A stretch of DNA of 64,000 bases, from assembly GCA_964610575.1 (NCBI GenBank), contig CAZSYX010000006.1, forward strand, positions 14,726 to 78,725. Reading direction: 5' to 3'. Shown piece after piece: positions 1 to 13,333 of the stretch. Source of the stretch: JADJWR01 sp964610575 (GTDB taxonomy: Bacteria > Pseudomonadota > Gammaproteobacteria > Burkholderiales > Burkholderiaceae_F). The translations under genes were made by a program, and so were the position numbers. How positions within the stretch are numbered: the stretch's first letter is position 1; each line of letters opens with the position of its first letter. The notes below the pieces were generated by a model. It was not told the origin of the DNA. It was given only the letters and a program-made list of their open reading frames with translations, and did not search any database.

Positions 1-597
1 TCGGCGGGCTGTCGGGACCGCCTTCCCACATGTCCATGAGCACGGGCTGGCGCGTGTGCGCGCGCAGCCGCGGCAGGGGCGGCAACGGGCTGCGCGGCGT
101 GCCGATGTTCTCGCCGTAGGTCACGACGTCCTGGTGTTCCTCGATCATCGCCGTTCGCCGCGCGTCGCCGGCGGCGTAGAGCAGCTCGTCGCCGACGGGG
201 TCGGTGCCGAGGTACACCAGCCGCGAACAGCTCAGGAAGTCCTCCTTCAGCGAGGTGGAGCCAGAGATGTTCAGCACGATGTCGGCAGTCTTCAGCAGCA
301 TGTCGGCCTGTCCAGCGGCGGGACCCAGCCAGCGACCGTCCGACCAGCTGCAACGGTAGGCCCATCGCTCGCCGAGTCCGAACCTTGCCGTCGTGCGCGC
401 CAGGTGCGCGGTCGGGTAGGTGGCGTTGGCTACGCGCATGCCCTGCGTCGGGTCGTACGGCCAGGCCGACGTGGTCTCGAGGTAGTGGACATCGCAGCCG
501 ATACGTAGCAGGCCGGCGGCGATCTGCATGTGCATCCACGCCATGCCGGCATAGGGATCGGCGCCCATGGTGCCGAGAACGACCACGCGGAGGCCTT

Positions 598-601
<4 letters not shown>
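1..601 (-). CDS. Glycosyltransferase-like protein, 3' part cut by window edge
   Basis: The first 200 residues are visible; the gene runs out of the window. It opens with a hydrophobic strand (VKGLRVVVLGTMG) and a helix (MAWMHMQIAAGLLRIGCDVHYLET), like the N-terminal nucleotide-binding half of GT-B glycosyltransferases, and later has a TADIVLNISGS segment of the same type. The GTG start at 601 overlaps the upstream ABC transporter stop by 4 bases (GTGA), so translation is probably coupled; an ATG 11 codons further in is the alternative. As the last gene seen of a polysaccharide cluster, a sugar transferase role is inferred from context and fold, not from a catalytic motif. Donor and acceptor cannot be told. 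Confidence 0.6.
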
Positions 602-2399
<1,798 letters not shown>

Positions 2400-2403
<4 letters not shown>

Positions 2404-4988
2404 GCAGGGCGCTCCTGCGCTGCGGCCAAACTTGCGACGGTCGTCCGTGGTCCGTACTCAGCGGAAACGCGCTGGCACGCAGCACTCCAAGCATCGCGCG
2501 CGTGCCCCTGATCTTTCCGCGTGCGCCAGGCAAGTGTCGCGGCGGCCGCCGCCAGCGCCGCCGCCGCAGCCCAGCCGCCCGACAGTGCGGCCGCGACCGC
2601 GAGACCCGCGGCGCCCCAGGTCGCGATGCGCGCGGTTGCCGAGACATGTTCCTCGGCATGCAGCCGCACGAGTTGTTTGCCTGCCCCGTGCTCCTCGACC
2701 GCGAAGCGCGCCCGCAACGAGCCTTGCAGGCCGCCGCGCACCTCGAGATCCCAGGGATCGGTGGCGCCGCCGCGCCGAACGCCGAACCCGCCGGCACGCA
2801 GGGCCGACTCGAAGGCCTCGACCCACGCCTCGGGGGCGCGCCAAGTCTCGCTCCACACCTGCGTCGGCGCCGGCCCGCCGCTTGAAACCGCGCCGCGCCG
2901 CCGCCACGGCGTGAGCCCGTGCCGACGGCGCCCGATCAGGCGGGCCAGCGGCTGCTGCAGGTGCATGAAGAAGACCAGCGCGCAGCGCTGCCAGCGCTCG
3001 CCGGTACCGCGCGCGGGAACTGGGAACGTCGCCCGCGCCGCTGCCAGCGCGGCCTGCGCCAGCGGCGCCGCCAGCGCCAGCAGTGCCAAGGGCGCGAAGA
3101 GGAACAGCGGCGGCCACGAGAAGCCGAGCGCGGTGAGCACGGTCAGCGCGCCGACCACGTACCACCACTCCGGCATCAGCGGCAGCGCCAGCAGCGTAAT
3201 CGGCGCCGGCGCGTACAGCGACTGGTAGGCAGCCGAGCCCCAGACGCCGCCGTAGATGCGCGAGCGGCTGGCCGGCAGCGGCAGCGTGAAGCCGCGGCCG
3301 TAGAGTTGCCCGCCCCACGACAGGTGCCCCATGGCGTTGTAGCGCTCGGGCCACTTCTCCTCCAGCAGCGCCTCGGCCTTGCCGTAGCCCTTCTGCTGGT
3401 TCCAGTACATCGCGAGTGAGTTGCGGCGGTGGTGCCAGTCCATCGCGCCCGCGTGAAAACCGATCTTTCCGCCGCGCTGCTGCAGCCGCCAGCACAGGTC
3501 GACGTCGTCGCCGGCGGCGCGATAGCGCACGTCGAAGCCGTCGATCGCGGCGAGCGCTTCGACCCGAAATGCCATGTTGCAGCCGGGCACGTGCTCGGCT
3601 TCGATGTCGGAGACCAGCACCTGTACGGGGCCACCGGGAGCGTTGGCGACGCAGTCGGCGATCGGGCCGTCGCCCGGCGGAGCAATGTTCGGGCCGCCGA
3701 CGCCGACCCAGTCGCCGGTCATGAAGCGGTAGGCGAGGTACTGCAACCAGTGCGGATCGGGATAGGCGTCGTCGTCGATGTAGGCAATGATCTCGCCGTC
3801 GGCCTCCTGCCAGCCGGTATTGCGCGCGGCCGAGAGGCCGCGGTTCTCGATGCTGATCAGCCGCACGTCTTCGTACTCGGCGACGATCTTCGGCGTGGCA
3901 TCGGTCGAGCCGTCGTTGACGACGATCACCTCGAAGTTCGGATATTCGAGGCGCTTCAGTCCCTCCATCGTGTCGCGGATCGTGCGCGAACCGTTGTAGC
4001 TGCACACCGCCACCGAGATGCGCGGCCAACGGGTGTCGGCGGGGAAGGGCACTTCGCCGAACGCCCGCCGCACCGCGGCGAGCGCCGGCTTGGGCTTGCG
4101 GTCGCGCGTCAGCAGGCCGAAGTCCCAATCGTCGATGTCCTGTCCGCCGCGGTGCCACTCGTCGGTCCAGGCGAACGCGAATGCGCCGGCACAGCCGGCG
4201 GCAAACGCCGTGCGCACCTGCCACTCGAGGCTTTCGGCCTGCTTGTGCAGTCCGTTGCGGCGGCTGTCGAGGCCGATCTCCGCCATCAGCAGCGGCTTCT
4301 CGCCCGCCAGGTTCTGCAGCCGCGCCAGATAGGCCTCGAGCCGGTCGCGCGCTTCCAGGTAGACGTTGAAGCAGACCAGGTCGAGGAACGGCAGCTGAAG
4401 GTACTCGGTGGTCGGGAAGTTCACATAGGTGACCAGCGCCTCCGGATCCTCGGCCTTGGCGGCGAGGTACAGGCGCTTGAGGAAGCGCTCGACGCGCTTG
4501 CGCCGGTGCCAGCGAACGATCGAGGCGGGGATCTCGTTGCCGATCGCGTAGCACAGCACTGCCGGGTGGCCGGCGCAGCTGCGCACGCCCTCGCGCACGC
4601 GGCGCACGATGTCGTCGGCCCGGCCAGGGTCGTCGAGAAAGGCGACGTGCTGCTCCCACGGCAGGCCGACCATCACGCGCAGGCCGTTGCGCTGGGCCAT
4701 GTCGAGCAGACGGCGCGGCGGCACAGTGTAGCAGCGCACCGCGTTGATCGCATTGGCGCGCATCGCCGCGAAGTCCTGCTCGATCTGCTCGTCGTCCGGG
4801 TAGTCCTCGCCGTTGCCCAGCGGGCCGAAGGTGCCGTAGGTCACGCCGCGCACCCACAGCTTCTGCTCGCCGGCGAGCAGGAATTTGCCGCCGATGCGGG
4901 GCCGAGCGTCGAAACCGGGCTCGGCCTTCAGCACGCTGACGAGCGTGCGGGCGGCGGCCGGGGTCACTTCGGCCAGGACGGCACTCAT
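2400..4988 (-). CDS. Glycosidase-like / family 2 glycosyltransferase fusion protein
   Basis: 862 residues. Residues ~30-310 resemble a glycoside hydrolase TIM barrel of the GH2/GH5 type: GNEIP at 150-154 carries the usual Asn-Glu acid/base (E152), and the Glu in LLMAEIGLDSRR (E237) suits the nucleophile. Residues ~322-560 are a GT2 domain: ISVAVCSYNG, VIVVNDGSTDAT, DDD at 405-407 as the DXD-like metal site, and GDDVDLCWRLQ. Hydrophobic segments around 600-680 and again near 790-820 suggest membrane anchoring. The ATG at 4988 has a GAGG 8 bases upstream and lies 10 bases after galE. Likely role: building, and perhaps trimming or transferring, a surface glycan exported by the overlapping ABC gene. 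Glycan identity is unknown. Confidence 0.82.
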
Positions 4989-4998
4989 GCGGAAAACC

Positions 4999-6012
4999 TC
5001 AAGCGGCCGCGCGCTCGCTCGCGCCCGGCGCTTGTGCGCTGTGCCAGCGGTACGCGGTCTGCACGATCGTCTCCAGACTTGACCACCGCGGCTCCCAGCC
5101 CAGCAGTTCCTTCGCGCGGCCCGGCGCAGCGACCAGCGCCGGCGGGTCGCCGGCGCGCCGTGGCGCGTTGCGGGCGTTGACCTTGCGGCCGCTGACGCGC
5201 TCGACCATCGCCACCACCTCGCGCACCGAGTGGCCGCGTCCGGTGCCCAGGTTCAGCGCGCCGGAAGTGCCTTCCGCCTCAAGGTGGCGCAGGGCGCGCA
5301 CATGGGCGTCGGCGAGGTCGGTGACGTGGATGTAGTCGCGAACGGCGGTGCCGTCCGGCGTCGGGTAGTCGGCGCCCATCACCTGCAGTTCGTGCCGCCG
5401 GCCGAGCGCGGTCTCGATCGCCAGCGGGATCAGGTGCGTCTCGGGGTCGTGGTCCTCGCCGATCTCGCCGTCCGGATCGGCACCGGCAGCGTTGAAATAG
5501 CGCAGCGCCATCCATCGCAGGCCGTGCGCCACGCCGTTCCAGTACAGCGCGCGCTCGATGAAGAGCTTCGACTCGCCATAGGGGTTGACCGGCCGCTGCG
5601 GGTGGTCCTCGGCGATCGGCACCGCGTCGGGCACGCCGTAGGTGGCGCAGGTGGAGGAGAAGACGATTCGTCCGACGCCCGCGGCGCGCATCGCCTCGAG
5701 CAGGTTCAGCGTGTTGGCGACGTTGTTGCGGAAATACTTGCCGGGGTCGGTCATCGACTCGCCGACGTACGCGTACGCGGCGAAGTGGATCACCGCGGCG
5801 ATGTCGTGCTTGTGAAGCACGCGCTCGATGGCCTCGCGGTCGGCGAGGTCGGCCTGCTCGAGGGCGCCCCAGCGCACCGCCCAGCGGTGACCGTAAACCA
5901 GGTTGTCCAGGGCGACCGGCGAGTAGCCGGCCGCCGCCAGCGCCTTGCAGGTGTGGCTGCCGATGTAGCCCGCGCCTCCGGTGACGAGAACGCTGCGCGC
6001 GCTCCTGCCCAT
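4999..6012 (-). CDS. galE: UDP-glucose 4-epimerase family protein
   Basis: 337 residues, a typical GalE length. The extended SDR fold is clear: NAD-binding TGGAGYIGSH near the N terminus, FSSTCATYG carrying the catalytic Ser/Thr, and YGESK as the YxxxK pair. The C-terminal half has NPYGESKLF and RDYIHVTDLADAH, characteristic of UDP-hexose 4-epimerases. The reaction would be UDP-glucose to UDP-galactose (or the GlcNAc or pentose equivalents), supplying an activated sugar to the neighbouring transferases. I chose the ATG at 6012, which starts MGRSARSVLVTGG, 7 bases after the decarboxylase stop; an in-frame ATG at 6069 would add an Arg-rich tail not expected in the family. Exact substrate is open. 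Confidence 0.88.
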   Translation of the reverse strand: MGRSARSVLVTGGAGYIGSHTCKALAAAGYSPVALDNLVYGHRWAVRWGALEQADLADREAIERVLHKHDIAAVIHFAAYAYVGESMTDPGKYFRNNVANTLNLLEAMRAAGVGRIVFSSTCATYGVPDAVPIAEDHPQRPVNPYGESKLFIERALYWNGVAHGLRWMALRYFNAAGADPDGEIGEDHDPETHLIPLAIETALGRRHELQVMGADYPTPDGTAVRDYIHVTDLADAHVRALRHLEAEGTSGALNLGTGRGHSVREVVAMVERVSGRKVNARNAPRRAGDPPALVAAPGRAKELLGWEPRWSSLETIVQTAYRWHSAQAPGASERAAA

Positions 6013-6019
6013 GAGCCGG

Positions 6020-7030
6020 TCAGACCACCTGCAGCCGCGGCGGCGCCTGCCGCTGTACCGCGGCCTCACCCTCGGCCACCGCGCGATCGAAAGTGAGCAC
6101 GTCGTCGAAATAGGCCACCGTCGCCGCGATGCCCTTCTCGAGCTTCACCTTCGGCTCCCAGCCCAGCGCCGAGCGGGCGAGCGAGATGTCGGGCCTGCGC
6201 CGCTTCGGATCGTCCGGCGGCAGCGGTCTGCGCACCAGCTTCGACCGTGACCCCGTCACCCGCAGCACCATTTCGGCGAGTTCGATCATGGTGAACTCGT
6301 CCGGGTTGCCGAGATTCACCGGGCCGAGGAAGTCGTCGTCGGACTTCATCATTCGCATGAACCCGTCGACCATGTCGTCCACGTAGCAGAAGGAACGCGT
6401 CTGCGCTCCGTCGCCGTAGATGGTGATCGGCTCGCCGCGCAGGGCCTGCACGACGAAGTTCGACACCACGCGGCCGTCCTCCGGGTGCATCCGGGGCCCG
6501 TAGGTGTTGAAGATGCGCACCACCTTGATCGGCATCTGGTGCCGGCGGTTGTAGTCGAAGTACAGCGCCTCGGCGCTGCGCTTGCCTTCGTCGTAGCAGG
6601 AGCGGATGCCGTTCGGATTGACGTGACCCCAGTAGCTCTCCTTCTGCGGGTGCTCGTGCGGATCGCCGTAGACCTCGCTGGTCGAGGCCAGGAAACACTT
6701 CGCGCCGGTGCGCCGCGCCAGCCCGAGCATGTTGATCGCGCCCAGCACGCTTGTCTTCATCGTGTGGATCGGGTCGGCCTGGTAGTGCACGGGGGAGGCC
6801 GGGCAGGCCAGGTTGTAGATCTGGTCGACGTACAGGTATAGCGGCTCGGTGACGTCGTGCCGGATCACCTCGAAGCGGCGATCGTCCATCAAGTGGGCGA
6901 TGTTGGCCTTGGTGCCGGTGAAGAAGTTGTCGACGCAGATGACGTCGTGCCCTTGCTTCAGCAGCCGCTCGCACAGGTGCGAGCCGAGGAAACCGGCGCC
7001 GCCGGTCACGAGGATCCGCTTGCTGTTCAA
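6020..7030 (-). CDS. UDP-glucuronate decarboxylase (UDP-xylose synthase) family protein
   Basis: 336 residues from the chosen start. It is an extended SDR with TGGAGFLGSH at the NAD site, STSEVYGDP with the catalytic Ser, and YDEGKR as YxxxK. The C-terminal signature RPLPPDDPKRRRPDIS is typical of the UXS branch, which converts UDP-glucuronate to UDP-xylose. It is probably first in a five-gene minus-strand cluster, feeding GalE-like and GT genes with UDP-pentose. The start is uncertain: a TTG at 7030 has GGAG 8 bases upstream and places the Rossmann strand close to the N terminus; an ATG at 7087 adds 19 polar residues with weaker ribosome binding. No UDP-glucose dehydrogenase is seen nearby to make its substrate. 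Confidence 0.87.
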   Translation of the reverse strand: MNSKRILVTGGAGFLGSHLCERLLKQGHDVICVDNFFTGTKANIAHLMDDRRFEVIRHDVTEPLYLYVDQIYNLACPASPVHYQADPIHTMKTSVLGAINMLGLARRTGAKCFLASTSEVYGDPHEHPQKESYWGHVNPNGIRSCYDEGKRSAEALYFDYNRRHQMPIKVVRIFNTYGPRMHPEDGRVVSNFVVQALRGEPITIYGDGAQTRSFCYVDDMVDGFMRMMKSDDDFLGPVNLGNPDEFTMIELAEMVLRVTGSRSKLVRRPLPPDDPKRRRPDISLARSALGWEPKVKLEKGIAATVAYFDDVLTFDRAVAEGEAAVQRQAPPRLQVV

Positions 7031-7087
7031 CTTGTCTTCTCCACTCGGCTGGGCGCGCGAAGGGCCTGCCGATGATCGAAACTGCAT

Positions 7088-7431
7088 TTTCCGTTAGCTG
7101 CCTGATAACCCCTAGGCACTAACGCGTATTTTCGCATTTGGATGACGTGAGGCGGGACATCTAGAGGCGCGGAACCTCACGTTCGCGGCGGACCATGCCG
7201 GGCGGCGCCAAGTACCGAGCCGAGCGCGATCCCCGTTCCCGCGACTGGCGTGATGCACGCCCTGTGATCTGTCGGAAGTAGGTATCGGCGGCACCGCGCG
7301 ACGCAGGTTCCTCGCGGCTAGGCAGCGGGCGCCGGACTGTCGCCAAAAAACAACAGGAAAATCAGAGCCGTGTGGCCACTTCGACGGCACTTGCCGCGCC
7401 TTGCAGACCCGGGGCCCGCCGTGCAGTCCGC
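7088..7431. other. Non-coding spacer upstream of the sugar cluster
   Basis: About 340 bases between the APH-like gene and the sugar cluster, which are both on the minus strand. It must hold the cluster promoter, but I see no convincing -10/-35 pair. It contains an inverted repeat (7145-7182, listed separately) and a short A-run at 7345-7350, which on the minus strand could be the T tract of a weak terminator without a good stem. A 61-codon open frame here (7161-7346, minus) is Arg-rich and lacks a recognisable domain, so I did not call it. Confidence 0.6.
7145..7182. promoter_or_regulatory. Inverted repeat upstream of the sugar cluster
   Basis: Perfect 8-base arms ACGTGAGG (7145-7152) and CCTCACGT (7175-7182), separated by 22 bases that include a CTAG. 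The dyad lies 115-150 bases before the UDP-glucuronate decarboxylase start. Arms a few helical turns apart in the only long spacer suggest a binding site for a dimeric regulator, but no regulator gene is adjacent and chance occurrence is possible. Confidence 0.35.
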
Positions 7432-8481
7432 TCAGTGGTCGGCCTTTGTCGCGTAGCTCCATCCGATCTCCGCCAGCGCCTTGGCGTTGGCCCCGGCGGC
7501 GAGCGCGTTGTCGGCGCTGGCCATGCCTTCGAGGGCGCGCTTGTAGACGCCCTGCAGGATCGCTGCGATGCGGAACAGGTTGTAGGCAAGGTAGAAGTTC
7601 CAGTGATCGATCCTGCTGCGACCGGTCCGCTCGCAGTAGCAGCGGATGAACTCCGCCTCGGAAGGAATGCCGAGGGCAGCGAGGTCCAGCCCGGCAATGC
7701 CACGGAAGGCGCCCGGCGGGATGTGCCAGCCCATGCACAGATACGAGAAGTCGGCGAGCGGGTGGCCGAGCGTGGAGAGTTCCCAGTCGATGACCGCCAG
7801 CACCCGCGCTTCGGTGGGGTGGAAGATGAGGTTGTCCAGCCGGAAGTCGCCGTGCACGACCGTGGTCTCGTCGCCCGGCGGCACGTGTGTGGGAAGCCAG
7901 TCGATGAGCCGGTCCATGGCTTCGATCGGCTCGGTCTCGGAAGCCCGGTACTGCTTGCTCCAGCGGCCGATCTGGCGCGCGAAGTAGTTGCCGGCCTTGC
8001 CGTAATCCGCCAGGCCGGCGCGTTCGACATCGACCGAGTGCAACGTGGCGATCACGCGATTCATCTCGTCGTAGATCGCGCCGCGCTCGGCCGGCGCCAG
8101 TCCGGGCAGCGACTGTTCCCAGAAGATGCGCCCTTCGACGTGCTCCATGAGGAAGAAGGCACGGCCGATCACGGCTTCGTCCTCGCACAGCAGCAGCACT
8201 TCGGGCACCGGAACGCCCTGGGAGGCGAGCGTGCGCATCACGCGGAACTCGCGTTCGATCGCGTGCGCCGACGGCAGCAGCTTGGCAGCGGGCGCGGGCT
8301 TGCTGCGCATCACGTAGCGTCGATCAGGCGTGGTGAGCAGGTAGGTGGGATTGGATTGCCCACCCTGGAACTGCTTGACGGTCAGCGGGCCGACGAACCC
8401 CGGCAGCTGCCCGGCCAGGTACCCGGCGAGGCGGTCGAGGTCGAAGCGATGGCGTTCGGTGGCTTCCTGCAACTGGCTCAT
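7432..8481 (-). CDS. APH/ACAD10-11-type phosphotransferase family protein
   Basis: 349 residues with a protein-kinase-like aminoglycoside phosphotransferase fold: FQGGQSNPTYLL as the nucleotide loop, HGDFRLDN at 210-217 (Brenner motif, catalytic D212) and IDWE near 231-234 for metal. This length and the GWHIPPG and YNLFRIAAILQGV segments match the branch related to the N-terminal domain of ACAD10/11 rather than true resistance enzymes. Family knowledge: the relative LvaA acts on 4-hydroxyvaleryl-CoA in levulinate catabolism. The gene follows a histidine phosphatase and a CaiB/BaiF enzyme on the same strand, so a hydroxyacyl-CoA kinase role is a reasonable inference. Antibiotic resistance is unlikely. 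Confidence 0.85.
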   Translation of the reverse strand: MSQLQEATERHRFDLDRLAGYLAGQLPGFVGPLTVKQFQGGQSNPTYLLTTPDRRYVMRSKPAPAAKLLPSAHAIEREFRVMRTLASQGVPVPEVLLLCEDEAVIGRAFFLMEHVEGRIFWEQSLPGLAPAERGAIYDEMNRVIATLHSVDVERAGLADYGKAGNYFARQIGRWSKQYRASETEPIEAMDRLIDWLPTHVPPGDETTVVHGDFRLDNLIFHPTEARVLAVIDWELSTLGHPLADFSYLCMGWHIPPGAFRGIAGLDLAALGIPSEAEFIRCYCERTGRSRIDHWNFYLAYNLFRIAAILQGVYKRALEGMASADNALAAGANAKALAEIGWSYATKADH

Positions 8482-8497
8482 TCGTGCTCCGGAGTAA

Positions 8498-9205
8498 TCA
8501 GGCCTCGCTGCGCGCGCGCAGCTTCAGGTACTTCTGCAGCAGTTCTTCCATGGTCGACAGCCGCGTCTCGGTGCGCAGCGTGTTCAGCGGGCAGAAGTTG
8601 ACCACCCGCACCACGCTGGTGGCCGGCGTGGCGCCGACGTCGATCACGTTCAGGCACCCCGCATCCTGCGCCAGCCCGCCGAGGAACTCGTGCCGGCCGG
8701 TGAGGAACCACGACAGCACGGCGCGATTCACGCCGCCGTGCGCCACCAGCAGTGCGGTGTCCCAGCCGTCGTCGGCGAGCAGTCCCTGCAACGCCGGCAG
8801 CACACGGTCGATCAGTTCGCCAATCGTCTCGCCGCCGAGAAAGCGCTTTTCGCGCGGGACCGGCCCTTCGAAAGCGGCGATGAAGGCGTCGCGCAGGTCG
8901 TCGTCCCGGATGGCCGACAACCGCCCGCCACGGATCTCCTGCAGGTCGGGCCAGTGCTCGAGCGGTGGCGAAAGCTGCGCCGCCTGGAGCACGTGCTGCG
9001 CCGTCTCGCGCGTGCGCACGAGTCCGCTGGTCAGCGCGCGGTCGATGGTCACCCCGCTGGCGGCAAGTGCCGCACCGATCGCGCGTGCCTGCGTCACGCC
9101 CTGCACCGTCAAGGGCACGTCGTCGGGCGGGTAGGGGCGGCCCTGCGCGTCGAAATAATCGACTGCGCCATGGCGCATCAGCAGCAGGCGGCGGCGTTCG
9201 ATCAT
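8498..9205 (-). CDS. Histidine phosphatase superfamily protein
   Basis: 235 residues. The N terminus holds LLLMRHGAVDYF, the RHG phosphohistidine motif of the phosphoglycerate mutase/acid phosphatase clan, with TSGLVRTRETAQ supplying the second substrate Arg and VAHGGVNRAVL the second catalytic His. It hydrolyses or transfers phosphate through a phospho-His; the substrate is not predictable. The ATG at 9205 overlaps the stop of the CoA-transferase-like gene (ATGA), and the kinase-like gene starts 16 bases downstream, so a phosphatase and a kinase-like enzyme are likely co-translated. The last 30 residues (STMEELLQKYLKLRARSEA) form a predicted helix not needed for catalysis. Confidence 0.86.
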   Translation of the reverse strand: MIERRRLLLMRHGAVDYFDAQGRPYPPDDVPLTVQGVTQARAIGAALAASGVTIDRALTSGLVRTRETAQHVLQAAQLSPPLEHWPDLQEIRGGRLSAIRDDDLRDAFIAAFEGPVPREKRFLGGETIGELIDRVLPALQGLLADDGWDTALLVAHGGVNRAVLSWFLTGRHEFLGGLAQDAGCLNVIDVGATPATSVVRVVNFCPLNTLRTETRLSTMEELLQKYLKLRARSEA

Positions 9206-10397
9206 TGCTCGGCCTGGCTGGCCGCGCGCGCGGCCAGCACGGCAGCGATGGCGTCTTCGTCGAGGCCCAGTTCGGACAGCAGTGTGCGCGTGTGTTCCCC
9301 GGAGCGTGGTGCCCGTCCCTCGGCAATGCCGAGTTCGTCGATCGCTGCCAGCGGGCCGACAGCGGTGACACTGCCGCGCCGGTGCACCAGGCCGCGCGCG
9401 TGATGGTGCGGATGCGCAAGCGCCTCGGCGGGTGTCAGGACCGGGGTCACGCAGGCGTCGACCTCGGCGAACACTTCCTCCCACTTGTGGCGGGTCTTCT
9501 GCCGAATCCTCGCGGCGACCGTCTTCGTGACTTCGTTGGATGCGTCGCTGCCCGGCGCTAGACCGAGTGCCCAGTGCTTCTCGCGCAGTTCACTGAGCCC
9601 GGCCGCATCGCAGAACGTCTGCCAGAACCTCAGTTCGAGCGCGCCGACGGCGAGGTGCTTGTCGTCTGCCGTCGGGTAGATCCGGTAGCACGGCGCGCCG
9701 CCCGTGAGCAGAGTCTTGCCCGCTACCGGCACCTGCCCGGCGTCGAGGTCGCCGTGCGGAAAGATGTGGTGCACCAGCAGGCCGTCGGTCATCGCAGCGT
9801 CGACGCGGCTGCCGCGGCCGGTTCGCTGCGCGCCGAGCAGGGCGGCGAGCAGCGCCGACAACGTTGTCAGCGTGCCGCCCAGCAGGTCGCCGATCTGCAG
9901 GTTGGGCATCGCCGGCCGTCCGTCGGCGCGGATCTGGTCGAGCACGCCGGTCATCGCGCAGTAGTTCAGGTCATGGCCGGCCTTCAACGCCAGCGGGCCG
10001 GTCTGGCCGTAGCCGGTCAGCGAGCAGAACACCAGCTTCGCATTGCGCGCGTGCAGGGCCCCCCAGCCGACGCCGAGCCGGTCCATCACGCCGGGGCGGA
10101 AGCCTTCGATCAGCGCATCGGCGGTATCCACGAGGCGCAACAGCAGGTCGCGTCCCTGCGCCTTCTTCAGGTCGAGGCAGATCGAGCGCTTGCCGCGATT
10201 GATGTTCTCGAACGCTGCATTGACCTGGGCACCCTCGGCGTTGCGCGACAGCGGCGGGAAGCTGCGCATGTAGTCGCCTTCGCCGGTGTCCTCGACCTTG
10301 ATGACGTCGGCGCCGAGGTCTGCCAGGTGCATGCTCAGCGCCGGACCGGGAAGCAGCCGGGTCAGGTCGAGGATGCGGAAACCTTCCAGGGGCTTGT

Positions 10398-10401
<4 letters not shown>
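9202..10401 (-). CDS. CaiB/BaiF-type CoA transferase or alpha-methylacyl-CoA racemase
   Basis: 399 residues. Start MNKPLEGFRILDLTRLLPGP, ADVIKVE and FRPGVMDRLGV are family III CoA-transferase hallmarks. KAGHDLNY (H143, D144) and NLQIGDLLGG (D172) fit the His/Asp acid-base pair of alpha-methylacyl-CoA racemases, so epimerising 2-methyl branched acyl-CoAs is as likely as transferring CoA. The GTG start at 10401 overlaps the ABC-F stop (GTGA), and its own stop overlaps the phosphatase start (ATGA). The gene probably acts in degradation of branched, isoprenoid or sterol-type acyl-CoAs in the cytoplasm; substrate is inferred only. Confidence 0.87.
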
Positions 10402-12308
<1,907 letters not shown>

Positions 12309-12384
12309 GCGCGCATGTTAAACGGCGCGTAATCCGGTGAGCGTGATCAGTTCGCGGAGCTTCGCTGCGAAAAGCGCCAGCGGA

Positions 12385-13278
12385 TCACGGCAACTCTTCC
12401 TGCTTGGCCATGAACACGGTGTCGTCGCCGTCGCTGGTCGTCAGCCAGGTCAGTGGCACCTCCTTCAGTGCCTGCTCTGCGGCAGCACGGCCGCCGCCAA
12501 CCTCGACGAACAGCAGGCCGCCGCGCTTGAGATACCCGCGCGCCCCACGGACGAGGCGGCGAACAATCGCCATGCCGTCGGCTCCGCCGGCGAGCGCGAG
12601 CTTCGGCTCCTGCTGGTATTCGCGCGGCAGGGCAGCCATCGATTCGTCGGTCACGTACGGCGGATTGCACAAGATGATGTCGTAGCGCCTGCTCGGCAGG
12701 TCGCCGTAGAGGTCAGACTGCACAGGGGTCACGCGCTTGGTCAGCTGGTAGTCGGCGATGTTGCGCTTGGCGACCGCCAGCGCGTCGGGGGAGACGTCGA
12801 CCGCGTCGACATGCGCCGCATGGAAGATGTCCGCCGCCATGACTGCCAGGCAGCCCGAGCCGGTACACATGTCGAGCACGTCGGCGACCGCCTCCGGTTT
12901 CTGCACCCAGGGGGCGAGCCCGTCCTTCAGCAGTTCGGCCAGGAACGAGCGCGGAATGATCGCCCGCTCGTCGACGTAGAACTTGTAGCCCTGCAGCCAG
13001 GCCTCGCGCAGGATGTAGGCGGCCGGGATGCGCTTGCGCACGCGCTGATCGATCGTCTGGATCAAGGAGTTGATCTCGGCGTGGGTCAGGAAGGCATCAA
13101 GGAACAGGTCGGCGCGCTCCGGCGGCAGTTGAAGCGAGCGCAGGACCAGGAACAGCGCCTCGTCGACGGCATCGACCTGGCCGTGCCCGAAGAAGACGCC
13201 GCCTTCGTTCATCCGCGTGACGGCGTAGCGCAGGACATCGCGGATCGTGCGCAAATTGGCCTGGGCATCGATGCTCAT
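12385..13278 (-). CDS. prmB: Ribosomal protein L3 glutamine N5-methyltransferase
   Basis: 297 residues. It holds an N-terminal helical substrate domain, then a Rossmann methyltransferase fold with SAM loop VLDMCTGSGCLAV and the NPPY motif (ILCNPPYVTD) that positions the glutamine amide. HemK/PrmC has the same core, but the GHGQVDAVDEA and IPAAYILREAWL segments match PrmB, which methylates the Gln of L3 in the large subunit. I chose the ATG at 13278, preceded by AAGGG at good spacing; an upstream in-frame start at 13305 adds nine residues. It lies 55 bases downstream of dapE on the same strand. Confidence 0.92.
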   Translation of the reverse strand: MSIDAQANLRTIRDVLRYAVTRMNEGGVFFGHGQVDAVDEALFLVLRSLQLPPERADLFLDAFLTHAEINSLIQTIDQRVRKRIPAAYILREAWLQGYKFYVDERAIIPRSFLAELLKDGLAPWVQKPEAVADVLDMCTGSGCLAVMAADIFHAAHVDAVDVSPDALAVAKRNIADYQLTKRVTPVQSDLYGDLPSRRYDIILCNPPYVTDESMAALPREYQQEPKLALAGGADGMAIVRRLVRGARGYLKRGGLLFVEVGGGRAAAEQALKEVPLTWLTTSDGDDTVFMAKQEELP

Positions 13279-13333
13279 TGGGATCCCTTCTCGCTTCGCT
13301 CGCACAATTCGCCCTTGCGGCGCCCCGACGAGC

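Noticed and set aside
7161..7346. 61-codon minus-strand frame in the long spacer
   Set aside because: Arg-rich, no ribosome site of note, no recognisable fold.
7345..7350. A-run as terminator of the APH-like gene on the minus strand
   Set aside because: No stable stem directly precedes the T tract on that strand.
7432..8481. Aminoglycoside resistance gene
   Set aside because: Length and motifs match the ACAD10/11-type branch and the neighbours are acyl-CoA-type enzymes.
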